DNA of 64,000 nucleotides from Piromyces finnis (Eukaryota; Neocallimastigomycota; Neocallimastigomycetes; Neocallimastigales; Neocallimastigaceae). A model generated the notes under the pieces. It searched no databases, was not told the DNA's origin, and worked only from the letters and a program-made list of their open reading frames with translations. The translations under genes were made by a program, and so were the position numbers. Positions 38,600-49,410 of the stretch are shown piece after piece (within the stretch, counting starts at the first letter, position 1; each line of letters begins with the position of its first letter). The stretch is taken from contig MCFH01000032.1 in NCBI GenBank assembly GCA_002104945.1, forward strand, positions 372,001-436,000, written 5' to 3'.

Positions 38600-39134
38600 A
38601 TGTTAAGTTATCCTATTAATAATTATAATAATAACAAAGGTATATATTAATATAATTCTTAAATCCTATTAATCAAATATGTTTTTTTTAATTGCAAATA
38701 TATTATCAGTTTCATATTTATATTAATATTTATTTTAAATATTACTCATTGATTACAATGTAGGTTTAATAAGATGCGTAAGAGTGAGATCAAAAAAGCA
38801 ACAAATGGAAAAAAGTAAAAAGGTTGCCATCCTTGCCTTACAAAATAATAATAAAATTCATTCTGTGACACCCTTAAGAAATAATAAAAAAAATGAGGGT
38901 GAAGAATATAATTCTAATGATGAAATATATACTCAATTCAAAATTGAAAAAAGTAAGCCAAAATCATGGTTAGAACTATGGCAAAAACCATTAAATGGAG
39001 AAATTGTCATTGAAGAACAACAAAACAATATGGATCCTTTTTCTGAGAAAAACAAGAACATTAAAGTTAGAAAAATAAATAAAAGAAAATACAATAGAAA
39101 AAATGAGTATATAACGAATATGTTGATAAATTAA
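38600..39134 (+). CDS. Diverged intron-containing relative of the 121-aa family, 136 aa
   Basis: Exons 38600-38639 and 38764-39134 join in frame (donor GTATAT, acceptor TAG) to 136 residues starting MLSYPINNYNNNKG. The start resembles MLRYSSHHNY of the repeat family. The end, INKRKYNRKNEYITNMLIN, aligns with NKRQNSRKNAFIVNMLYEE: Asn-Lys-Arg, Arg-Lys-Asn, an aromatic-Ile pair and Asn-Met-Leu are shared. The middle is different but equally Lys/Asn/Glu-rich and includes SKPKSWLELWQKPLNGEIV. No signal peptide or membrane helix. Function unknown. The intron position corresponds to the start of the KKA region of the intronless copies. If the ATG at 38600 is not used, a shorter start further in is possible. 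Confidence 0.55.
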
Positions 39135-41059
39135 TTTAAAATAATTTTTTAACTTTTACCTGTTACATAACAGCATAATGACTTTAATGTAGTGATAAAA
39201 ACTTATATATTTATATCTATGTAAAAATTTTCATATTTATTTAAAATTCATATGTATTTATACCCTTAATCTTTTTTTTTTTTTTTTTCCCTAAAATATT
39301 CTTTATAATGAAAACAATAAAAAAAAAAACGATTTTTTCATTCTATATTTTACATTGTATTAAATACATTATAATATAATTACTAAAGATTAAGTGTAAA
39401 AAAATCTTTAGAATTACATTTCTTATTTTTACTTTATTATTAAATAAAAAAAATAATAAATAATCTATAAAAATATTTTCTTTTATAATCTTTTATTAAT
39501 GAATATTATCGTAATAAGGTACTGAATAATTCTTATTGTTAATCTTTAAAAATTTAATATGATAATATCGTTTTAATAAATAGTCATTACTTTATAATAT
39601 TAAATCAAGACATAAAGTTATGATTTAAGTCTTTAAAAATTAAATAAAAAAAAACTTTTAGTGATGAACTTTTAATAAAATAATTACTTTGATTAAATAA
39701 AAATGAATATAGTCACCATCACCACACCATCACCATCACCATCATTATCATTATCATTATGTCATAATTATATATAGTCAAAAAAAAAATGCGCTTTAAA
39801 ATGTCCTCCTTTTTTTTAGACTAATAAAAGGCCATTCATAAATCTTGAAACGAAAAAAAATGTCTACTCTTCAAAATGTTTTAAAAATATCTTTTTTAAA
39901 AAATACCATATTTTTTTAATTTAAATTTAATATAAATAAATTAATTATAATATCTTTAATTTAATTTCTAATTAAAACTCATCTTTAAACCTTATTTATT
40001 ATTAAATGTCACTATCAATTTTTTCAGATCTACAATTTATTAATCAAAAATTTAATTTCTTTTTTTTTTTAAAATAAAAATGAAATAATTATCGTTTTAA
40101 AAACGGAAGGCTAAAAAATTAAAAAAGAAAAATAATAATAATAATATCTGTTGATGTTACGCACATTTAAAGATTAGTGAATGTATCACAAATATTTTAT
40201 CTATCTATAAAAATAAAGTATGATACTAATTCTAATATTTTTTTTATAAATTCTAGTTTAAATTAATCTAAAGTATAATTTGATAATACTTTTTTTTTTC
40301 AATCCATAAATTCTTACATTATTACAATTTCTTATGATCCAAAATACCATCATTTTTTAGTATTCTCCCATTTTAACAAATTTATTAATATGATTAATGT
40401 TACACCAAAATTAATAATAAATTAAATATTATTGGATAATTTTTTAAAGTCATTATATAGTAATAGTAATCCTTAATAATATTAATAAATAGTAATAATA
40501 CAAAATTGTTATTCATTAATTTTATATCATTAATTCATGATAATACACTTTATTTTTTAATTAGTAATTTCAATTCTTAAATATGATTCGTTCATTTTTA
40601 ATTTAAAATTATATAAATTATGAATATCATAATAACTTTATTTATTAAAATTTTATTTTATGGAGATTTTCTTTTTATTTTAATAAATGGTGGTGTAGGT
40701 TGCGGTCAATTTTTTTATATAATACAATAGGATACATTATTGAATATATATAATACCATAGGATTATCCCTTTTTTTTTTTTTGTTAACACTAATTATTT
40801 TTTATATAAAATAGTAATAATAAAAATATTTATATAAAAAATTATTAACGGGAATTCCATTGAAATTTACCTCACCATATTTAATAATAATAATAATTTA
40901 TAAAATATTCACAATTGAATTTCAATAATATATTTTGTTTAAAAATTCAAAATATATAATATAAATTTGTAAAATATATAAAATAGAATTTTTTTAAAAA
41001 AAAAAAAAAAAATTCAATAAAATTTATTATCGCAATTGATAATTATTAAAAAAAAAAAA
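39135..41059. other. AT-rich intergenic DNA
   Basis: Homopolymers plus a CACCAT/ATCATT repeat at about 39715-39760. It should hold the promoter of the dockerin gene starting at 41060. No coding motif seen. Confidence 0.6.
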
Positions 41060-42658
41060 ATGAAATTATCATCAAAATACTTATATTCATTAGCTGCTTT
41101 ACTTAGTATGACTTCTGTTTATGCAGACAGTTATACTAAAGAAATTTTTACTGTTAATGTTACTGAAGATCGCAGCAAACTTTATACTGTAGAAGGTAGC
41201 ACTTGTGATATTGAAATGCAGTATTTCAAGGGTACTGCTGTTGGTCAATATTTCAATGGTGAAACCAAGCAAGGTAGTTCAGTAGTATTAAAGAAATTCA
41301 AGGATGGACACACTGAATCTAGAGCAAGATACATTCTTTCTGGAAAGGACTCAAAAAATAGTCAATGTAATATATTCATAGAAGATAATGGTAATTACAA
41401 AGAAGGCCAAAGTATTGTTACAAAACCAACTATTATTACCAATTGTCAAGATTTAGCTTGGCTTCAAACTGCCGATATTCAAGGTCGTGTTGAAGATCAA
41501 GGTAATGGTAAAACTGTTCAAATTATGTGGAATGAATCTAACAACAGTAAAATACCATATCCAGCAGTAAAAATGCCAGATTCAAGTAGAAATTATAATA
41601 AGGAAGTTTTCACTTTTGATATCAATGTTGGTGCATTTGATAGTGTTAATGGTAGTGATGGAGCTATGGCTAATATGATTGGTTTCACTTGTTCTTCAAA
41701 TACTAATAGCTTTAAGGCTAAGGGTGTAGATACCTTTATTGATACTAGAATGCAATTCAAGGGACAATATCAAACTTTATCTGCTCGTTACATTCTTCAA
41801 GGTAAGGATGATGAAGGTCGTGATTGTAAAGTTTACATTGAAAATAACGGTATTGATCATAATGGTATGGTTACCGAACCATTTATCATTACCGATAATC
41901 CAAAGTGGGCTTGGATCGAAACTGCTCCACTTCATGGTACTACTTCTATGAATGCTGGTTTCCAAATTCATCTTTGGTCCGTTAATGACCCATCTTTATG
42001 GGCTAATCAACCATCTAGCAACAATAACAACAACAATAACAGCAATAACAACAACAATAGCAACAATAACAACAACAATAATAACCAAGGTTTCCCAAAC
42101 TTCGGTTTCGGTAACAACAACAACAACAACAATAACAACAACAACAACAACCAAGGTTTCCCAAACTTCGGTTTCGGTAATAATAACAACAACAACAATA
42201 ATAATAACCAAGGTTTCCCAAACTTCGGTTTCGGTAACAACAACAACAACAACCAAGGTTTCCCAAACTTCGGTTTCGGTAACAACAACAACAACAACAA
42301 CCAAGGTTTCCCAAACTTCGGTTTCGGTAACAACAACAACAACAACAATAATAATAATAATCAAAATGCTTCTGGTTCTAAATGTTCCTCCAAAATCACC
42401 TCCCAAGGATACTCATGCTGTTCTTCTAACTGTAATATTGTTTACACTGATGAAAGTGGTAATTGGGGTGTTGAAAATAATAAATGGTGTGGCTGTGGTA
42501 ATAGTAGTAATGCCTCTGCTCAAAGTACTTGTTCTTCTGGAGTCAAGGCTCAAGGTTACCCATGCTGTAAATCCTGTGGTCAAGTTGTATATGTTGACGA
42601 AGATGGTAAATGGGGTGTAGAAAACAATGATTGGTGTGGAATTCCAACCAACTGTTAA
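41060..42658 (+). CDS. Secreted protein with two DUF3237-like repeats, Asn-rich linker and two dockerins
   Basis: 532 residues, single exon. ATG 41060 opens a clean signal peptide (residues 1-22, ending SVYA). Two homologous domains follow at about 27-145 and 182-297; each has KE(I/V)FT near its start, an ARYIL(S/Q)GKD strand, an IE(D/N)NG turn and a final AW-(L/I)-(Q/E)-TA segment. This pattern resembles DUF3237, a bacterial domain of unknown function. Residues about 319-440 are poly-Asn broken by five copies of QGFPNFGFG. Two fungal dockerins close the protein (about 445-482 and 495-532), each with a GVENN(K/D)WCG signature. It should be secreted and docked on the cellulosome; the catalytic or binding role is unknown. 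The lack of introns and a bacterial-type domain suggest a transferred module joined to fungal dockerins. Confidence 0.85.
   Translation: MKLSSKYLYSLAALLSMTSVYADSYTKEIFTVNVTEDRSKLYTVEGSTCDIEMQYFKGTAVGQYFNGETKQGSSVVLKKFKDGHTESRARYILSGKDSKNSQCNIFIEDNGNYKEGQSIVTKPTIITNCQDLAWLQTADIQGRVEDQGNGKTVQIMWNESNNSKIPYPAVKMPDSSRNYNKEVFTFDINVGAFDSVNGSDGAMANMIGFTCSSNTNSFKAKGVDTFIDTRMQFKGQYQTLSARYILQGKDDEGRDCKVYIENNGIDHNGMVTEPFIITDNPKWAWIETAPLHGTTSMNAGFQIHLWSVNDPSLWANQPSSNNNNNNNSNNNNNSNNNNNNNNQGFPNFGFGNNNNNNNNNNNNNQGFPNFGFGNNNNNNNNNNQGFPNFGFGNNNNNNQGFPNFGFGNNNNNNNQGFPNFGFGNNNNNNNNNNNQNASGSKCSSKITSQGYSCCSSNCNIVYTDESGNWGVENNKWCGCGNSSNASAQSTCSSGVKAQGYPCCKSCGQVVYVDEDGKWGVENNDWCGIPTNC
42085..42330 (+). repeat. Five QGFPNFGFG motifs separated by Asn codon runs
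   Basis: Five nearly identical 27-nt units are separated by AAC/AAT runs of different lengths. The motif codons are almost invariant while the Asn runs vary in length and mix AAC with AAT. This fits repeat expansion inside the linker of the dockerin protein. Confidence 0.9.
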
Positions 42659-43297
42659 AAATAATAATAATATGATATAATTTATATATACTATTTTCAC
42701 TTTTATTCTTATAAAAATTCAAAGTAAAAGATAGAATATCAAAGTATGTAATAAAAAAAAAATTGAAAATTAAAAATTACTACTATAGGATTAAAAAACT
42801 ATTTACATATTTTATATAAATAATTTGAGTTACTTTTTATTTTTATTTATTTTTTTCTTTTAGTTTATTGTATGTTTATACGATTGTAAATAGGGAAATT
42901 AAGTTCTATAAAAAATAATAAGAAAATAAAAATCTTAAAAATATATTATATTTTATATATATAAAAAGTGAAGTTTTGTTTGATTATTTATTTTTATTTA
43001 TTCTTTTGGTATGTTTAAATTGATGCATTTGCATTTATTCAATTGAAAAGAGAAGGTCACTTTTACTCCAACAAAAAAATGGCATGATACATTTTTTAAA
43101 AAAAAAAAAAAAAAAAAAAAATGAAATAAAAAAATATTAATAATTAATAATAGCAAATATAAAATATGCTTTTATTGAAAGTAATCGTGATTCTTTTCCT
43201 ACTAAAAATAAGATAACTTATTTAAATGCCATAAATATACCTTTTCATCTGGAAATTCCTTTTCTGTTATTAAAACTGTTTTATTATCTGAAATATA
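42659..43297. other. AT-rich intergenic DNA
   Basis: Presumed 3'UTR of the dockerin gene, then A/T runs. No gene seen. Confidence 0.65.
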
Positions 43298-44128
43298 TTA
43301 TTTAATGTATTTAGTTAATGTAGCATTATCTATGATTGAAATTGAATTTTTTTTATACATAGAAAATATAGTTTGTACAAAATCATCATTAAAATTGAAC
43401 AAACTCTTATCTGAGCTTACTACATAGTCATACCTATAATTAGGAAGTGTAAATAATTTACATGTATTTAACATTATTATTAAAAAGGGAAAAGAAGAAT
43501 TACAATTGTAGACATAATCAAAAACACAATATGGATATATATTCATATTATTATCTACTGAAAAAGAAAGTATATTAATATCATTGTAATTGTAATTTTC
43601 ATTTATTAGTTTTAATTGTTTATTCTTAAACTTTTCTTTTACACAATTTATTAATTCCTGTTGACTAGGAAAATTAATGTATTTATTACAATTAGAACAT
43701 ATCATAAATTTATTATTTATTTCTGGAATATAAAAATATTGTCTATATAAACCTTGTAATTCATAACCATAAGAAATAAATAAATTGGAAGGAAATTTTC
43801 CTTTACAATGTTCGTCTAGTTTATATGCTATATTAAAATAAACAGATTTTTCTTTTTCTTTGTACTTTCTTATCACTTTAACACATTTAGGAACTACATT
43901 TGATTCTGATACTGAATTAAATAATATCTTTTTATCATGAAATACAAAGTTATTATCAGTAGAATTTTTATTTGTTGAAAGAATAATTTTATATCTTGAA
44001 TTTTCTGGTGATCTATAAGAATTATTATTCCACTGTACATACGGTATATTATTCTTAATACATTCCTCTTTATCAGCAATTGCTGGTAATACCTTATTCT
44101 TATTATTAATATATACATTATTAATAAA
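43298..44128 (-). CDS. Unrecognised Cys-containing protein, 5' end missing or broken
   Basis: A single minus-strand frame stays open for 276 codons, from a TAA at 44131-44129 down to the stop at 43298. There is no Met near its start: the first in-frame Met is about 145 codons in. The true start is therefore in an undetected upstream exon or the gene is truncated. The product is Asn/Tyr/Phe/Lys-rich with several Cys, including MICSNCNKYINFPSQQEL and a VFDYVYNCNSS segment, and ends NATLTKYIK. No confident membrane or signal segment. A divergent broken gene begins about 110 bp away. I do not recognise the family; the length and non-repetitive content argue it is or was coding. Confidence 0.5.
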   Translation of the reverse strand, partial: FINNVYINNKNKVLPAIADKEECIKNNIPYVQWNNNSYRSPENSRYKIILSTNKNSTDNNFVFHDKKILFNSVSESNVVPKCVKVIRKYKEKEKSVYFNIAYKLDEHCKGKFPSNLFISYGYELQGLYRQYFYIPEINNKFMICSNCNKYINFPSQQELINCVKEKFKNKQLKLINENYNYNDINILSFSVDNNMNIYPYCVFDYVYNCNSSFPFLIIMLNTCKLFTLPNYRYDYVVSSDKSLFNFNDDFVQTIFSMYKKNSISIIDNATLTKYIK

Positions 44129-44236
44129 TTAAAAAAAATGAATTTATTGTATATTTTTTCAAAAATTTAAATTATAATTTAATGAACACTAATATTTTTA
44201 CAGAAAAGTATTACAATTTTTTTTTATTATATATAG

Positions 44237-45590
44237 GACTGGGTGTGATAACAACAAAAATGAAAAGTAATATTGAATTTTTTTGATAAATATAATATAG
44301 AATTAAATCAAAGTGGATTTACAATTAAATGTGTTAATGATTTAAAAACAGAAATACAAAATTAAGTAATTTAAAAAACACCCCCCCCCCTTATGATGAA
44401 AAAGAGGAAAAAGAAAGTTTAGATAAAATCCGTTATTTAAATCAAAAAAAATATGGAACTTAATCAAATATTAAGATATATGAATTCCAACTCTAATCTA
44501 CCATTATATAAATATGGATCTAACATTAAAAAAATTAAAGATGATACCAACAAATTAAACGAAGGCATTAATAAATACAGTATGGAAAGTTTTAAACTTA
44601 ATGATAAAAATGATAAAAATAATAGCAATAATGAAAAATATTATATTTTAGATATTGTACAAAATGCGGATATTAAAAATCAAGATAAATTTATAATGAA
44701 ATATAAAACTGATAATGGTAATAGTGGAAATGGAAATAATGTAAAAAAAAATATGTATCAGTTGATAATAACTTTTTTTAATCACAATTATTTTGAATCA
44801 ATTGACAGTATCAACCCTAATGATTCATTTTTAGATTATGAAAACAATTTTATTTTAACAGCTAATGCTAAATTAAATATTGATACCAACTATGCACATA
44901 TATTAACTCCGAGCGAGTATAATTTAATTAAAAATTCTAATGATAATGATATAAAAAAATATGCAAATTCATATACTGCAATTACCATTGGTGATGTTGA
45001 AGATGATAGTGATAATCTTTATATCGCAAATGGTGGAGAAAGAGGGAAAATGATATTATATGTTTTTAGTAAAGATGGAAATAATAATATTAAAATAAAG
45101 AATCTACCAGCACACTATTCGAAATCATATTATAACAATGAATAAGATTATAAGCATCGTCACCCATTACAATAATGCATGTAGTCAAGGAGGAAATTCA
45201 GCTGTAGGTGCTTCACCAAGTTCCACAAAAAAAAGAGCTATAAGTAGTGTAAGATGACAATAATAATGGTCAATTGATAATAGTAATGTCATTGTAACAG
45301 TCAATGACGGTTTAACAATCAAAATGGATGAGAACGGAAATTTCGGAAATAATATAGATGTTAAAAGTATTGATGTTAAAGCATCTTCTTATGGAGAAGC
45401 TTTAGAAATGATAACCGATAAACTTTTGAATCACCTTGATTATGCTGATAATAACGAAAAAGACAGTATATCAAGAGCCTTAGGAAAAATCTACTGTTCT
45501 TTATCCTTACGTTCTATATCAGATCCTGATACAACTGCCACTTTGAATAATTTATATACAGAAATATATAACAAATTAGTCAGGTGTTGA
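44237..45590 (+). pseudogene. Broken gene of unknown family, several frameshifts
   Basis: Coding-like segments occur in successive frames. These are about 44280-44365 (ending DLKTEIQN), about 44385-44455 after a C10 run (EKEESLDKIRYLNQ-like), 44453-45145 (231 codons, no break), 45138-45254, and 45324-45590 (88 codons to the final stop). Shifts fall at a C10 run (44381-44390), an A8 run (44442-44449) and near 45138, and three stops cluster at about 45255-45266. The long segment is Asn/Asp/Lys-rich with ILDIVQNADIKNQDKFIMKY; the last has SSYGEALEMITDKLLNHLDY. Two breaks sit in homopolymers, so assembly error could contribute. I do not recognise the family. Confidence 0.55.
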
Positions 45591-46348
45591 ACTAATATTT
45601 GTAATTGTTATTTATTTATTTATTTATTTATACTTTTTATTAATTCTAAAACAAAATTATTTCAATTGATTCTATTGTTTCATTTATTAAATCTCTTATA
45701 TAATAATAAAAAAATTAAACAATTATTGAATACTCCAAGGAGAAATTAACATTAATACAATAATAATAATAATAATAATATAATAATAATATGTTTTATA
45801 TAATTAAATATAAAGTTCTTTTTGATACATTTCACAAATTAAATAAAACAATAACAAAATAAAAATAATAATGAACTTTTCAATAGTTATTTGTTTGTTT
45901 GTATATTCAAGGAATAAAGGATTTCTTTATATATAAACTTTTTTTTATTCAACTATTTTATAATAGCTAAAAAATAAAAATAATTATATTTTTTTTTCTT
46001 TTTTTATTCTGATATTATTATAGTATTAAGCTGATAGAATATAAAAATAGAATTTATAATTAATATTCAAATAAGAATAGCATTGTTGATAAAGAAAGAA
46101 ATAATTATAGTTCTACTTGTTTATACAGTTATTAAATATTCATTCCTACTTATATTCGAGCTATTATTAATTAATACTTATTAGGATTACCCTTAGAGCA
46201 TTTCAAGATTAATTAGAAGACCGAGTTATAATTGTATTTAAAATATAAATAGATTTTTTATTTCACAAATTCTTTATTAATTTCATTAATATTATTATTA
46301 TAAAAACAATTAGCACTTTATTAAGAAATTAATTTTTATGTTGTTTGA
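45591..46348. other. AT-rich intergenic DNA
   Basis: Short AAT repeat at about 45761-45791 and A/T-rich spacer up to the outer edge of the inverted duplication. No gene seen. Confidence 0.65.
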
Positions 46349-47611
46349 AAAATAACAAATACGAAATAATTCAAATAAACAATTTTTAATTCTTAGTAAC
46401 ATTATACCATTATTAATATTATTACATTAATCATAAAATATTTAAAGGAAACACAAAATATTAGAAACAAAGAACTACATTTTATATTTATATTTATATT
46501 TATATATATAATTTATAATTTATTTTATATTTTTTTCTTGTTTTTTTAGAGTATGTAAACAGCTATTGATATAAATCAATTTTTATAAAATGAAATTATT
46601 AAAAATAATATCATGTTATTTACATTATTATTTAATGATAATCAATAATTATAAAGAAAAGACAAAAAAAATTAAAGTTTTAATGCATAAAAGTTTAAAG
46701 AGGATAGTATTGAAATTATTAATTATAATTAATCATAAAGCTGGGTATGAAATAACAATTATATAAAATAGCTTATTATGAAAAATCTATAAATCTATTA
46801 TAATAACTTATTATATGATTATTCATATAAAATTATTGTTATAGTATCATAGTTTATTCTTCATATAACATATTAACTATAAATGCATTTTTTCTACTAT
46901 TTTGTCTTTTGTTTTTTGTATCGGTATGAATTCGGTTATTTGAAAGACTATAATCATCAGTAATACTATTTTGATTCAATGACGATGATGATAATGATGA
47001 TGATGATAAATAATCTATTTCCTTTAATCCATATTTCTTGTTATTTTTTATAAATTTAGAAGGTTTTGAGTAAGTACTTTCAGCTTCAGTAGTAGTAGTA
47101 GTAGTATTCATTGAAGTGTCATGATTCTTCTTACTCTTTCTTTTATTGCTTTGAGTTTTATCATGACTTTTTCTTACAGCCTTCTTTTCGTAGTTATGAT
47201 GACTTGAGTATCTTAACATTTTGATTTTTTTTTTTTCTTATATTTTAATTGAAAATTAATTTAATTAATAACTTTTTTTTTTTTTAATAATAATAAAATT
47301 ATTTATTATTTATTTAAAAATGAATGAATAAATAATAAAAAGAATCAAAATATTTTTCATTGTATTTATACTTTTTTTTTTTTTTAACATGTAGATATGT
47401 AAAGAAGATACGAAAGAAAATTCCTATTCACCTGATTTTTTGTTGTGTTTTGCTATTCCACAAAAATAGTTAATAAATCAAGATTTAACTAATCCACAAA
47501 ATTCTGATTTTAATTATTTAATTTAAATTTTAATTATTTTTCTGTATAAAATTATCACTATATTAAACACGTGCTTCATTTCATCTTATGATGATCAAAC
47601 ATTATTTAATG
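46349..47611. repeat. Inverted duplication, left arm (repeat copy C)
   Basis: This 1263-bp arm is the near-exact reverse complement of 48148-49410, which has the same length, so there is no net indel between arms. Both arms share a segment absent from copies A and B, containing GATACGAAAGAAAATTCC near 47407-47424. They are therefore each other's closest relatives. Confidence 0.9.
46854..47219 (-). CDS. 121-aa basic small protein, multi-copy family (copy C)
   Basis: Intact one-exon frame, identical in protein to copy D. It differs from copy B by Ser for Pro at position 36 and from copy A by that change plus Ala 46. It points away from copy D: both start codons face the 0.5-kb central spacer. 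Confidence 0.6.
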   Translation of the reverse strand: MLRYSSHHNYEKKAVRKSHDKTQSNKRKSKKNHDTSMNTTTTTTEAESTYSKPSKFIKNNKKYGLKEIDYLSSSSLSSSSLNQNSITDDYSLSNNRIHTDTKNKRQNSRKNAFIVNMLYEE

Positions 47612-48147
47612 GAGATATAGTAAAAACTTTTAGAGAATGAATATTATATACCTTTATTAAAGTAAATAATATATAATTTTATTTATAATTAATGCTAAAT
47701 ATATATGTAACTTAATATAGTTTATTATAAATTATAAAATTTAATGAAAAGCCGTATTCTATGATAGTATTTTTGATATATAAATTAACAACGAAGGAAT
47801 TCATTATTAAAATGAAACAATATAGCATTAATAATGTAATAGAAGTTTATCCTAATTTAATAATTTTATTAATCTCATATATGAATAAATAAATAAGTAG
47901 TATATCATAATATTATAAATATATAAAATAATTTGAAGATATTTAAAATTTTTTTTAAAAAAAAAAGAAAATAAAAATCAATTATATCAGTACAGAAAGA
48001 TAGAAAAAGTTTTATCATTTTCAATTATATAATTGAAACATAATAAAATATTCTACATAAAATAGTTTATAATTACTTTTTTTTTTTTTTTTAATAAAAG
48101 CAATTCTTTTGAATATCAATTGTGTTTTTATATTTTTTAATAATTCT
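47612..48147. other. Spacer between the inverted arms
   Basis: 536 bp. The right part (about 47990-48147) is homologous, inverted, to 32600-32770 next to copy A, so copy D retains more of the original repeat than copy C. The left part is AT-rich and unmatched. It may serve as a shared upstream region for copies C and D. Confidence 0.6.
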
Positions 48148-49410
48148 CATTAAATAATGTTTGATCATCATAAAATGAAATGAAGCACGTGTTTAATATA
48201 GTGATAATTTTATACAGAAAAATAATTAAAATTTAAATTAAATAATTAAAATCAGAATTTTGTGGATTAGTTAAATCTTGATTTATTAACTATTTTTGTG
48301 GAATAGCAAAACACAACAAAAAATCAGGTGAATAGGAATTTTCTTTCGTATCTTCTTTACATATCTACATGTTAAAAAAAAAAAAAAGTATAAATACAAT
48401 GAAAAATATTTTGATTCTTTTTATTATTTATTCATTCATTTTTAAATAAATAATAAATAATTTTATTATTATTAAAAAAAAAAAAAGTTATTAATTAAAT
48501 TAATTTTCAATTAAAATATAAGAAAAAAAAAAAATCAAAATGTTAAGATACTCAAGTCATCATAACTACGAAAAGAAGGCTGTAAGAAAAAGTCATGATA
48601 AAACTCAAAGCAATAAAAGAAAGAGTAAGAAGAATCATGACACTTCAATGAATACTACTACTACTACTACTGAAGCTGAAAGTACTTACTCAAAACCTTC
48701 TAAATTTATAAAAAATAACAAGAAATATGGATTAAAGGAAATAGATTATTTATCATCATCATCATTATCATCATCGTCATTGAATCAAAATAGTATTACT
48801 GATGATTATAGTCTTTCAAATAACCGAATTCATACCGATACAAAAAACAAAAGACAAAATAGTAGAAAAAATGCATTTATAGTTAATATGTTATATGAAG
48901 AATAAACTATGATACTATAACAATAATTTTATATGAATAATCATATAATAAGTTATTATAATAGATTTATAGATTTTTCATAATAAGCTATTTTATATAA
49001 TTGTTATTTCATACCCAGCTTTATGATTAATTATAATTAATAATTTCAATACTATCCTCTTTAAACTTTTATGCATTAAAACTTTAATTTTTTTTGTCTT
49101 TTCTTTATAATTATTGATTATCATTAAATAATAATGTAAATAACATGATGGTATTTTTAATAATTTCATTTTATACAAATTGATTTATATCAATAGCTGT
49201 ATACATACTCTAAAAAAACAAGAAAAAAATATAAAATAAATTATAAATTATATATATAAATATAAATATAAATATAAAATGTAGTTCTTTGTTTCTAATA
49301 TTTTGTGTTTCCTTTAAATATTTTATGATTAATGTAATAATATTAATAATGGTATAATGTTACTAAGAATTAAAAATTGTTTATTTGAATTATTTCGTAT
49401 TTGTTATTTT
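48148..49410. repeat. Inverted duplication, right arm (repeat copy D)
   Basis: Reverse complement of the left arm with only scattered substitutions, for example in the TAAACAGCTAT word, seen here as ATAGCTGTATA. Outer ends match exactly to AAAATAAC, inner ends to CATTATTTAATG. Confidence 0.9.
48540..48905 (+). CDS. 121-aa basic small protein, multi-copy family (copy D)
   Basis: Intact one-exon frame on the plus strand, the only full copy in this orientation, with protein identical to copy C. Start context is TCAAAATGTT after an A run, as in the other copies. Conserved C-terminus NKRQNSRKNAFIVNMLYEE followed by TAA. Confidence 0.6.
   Translation: MLRYSSHHNYEKKAVRKSHDKTQSNKRKSKKNHDTSMNTTTTTTEAESTYSKPSKFIKNNKKYGLKEIDYLSSSSLSSSSLNQNSITDDYSLSNNRIHTDTKNKRQNSRKNAFIVNMLYEE

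Noticed and set aside
41739-42700. Open frames of Thr/Val, Leu or Cys runs over the Asn-rich linker
   Set aside because: They are alternative readings of the AAC/AAT repeats in the dockerin protein; only the frame with signal peptide and dockerins makes sense.
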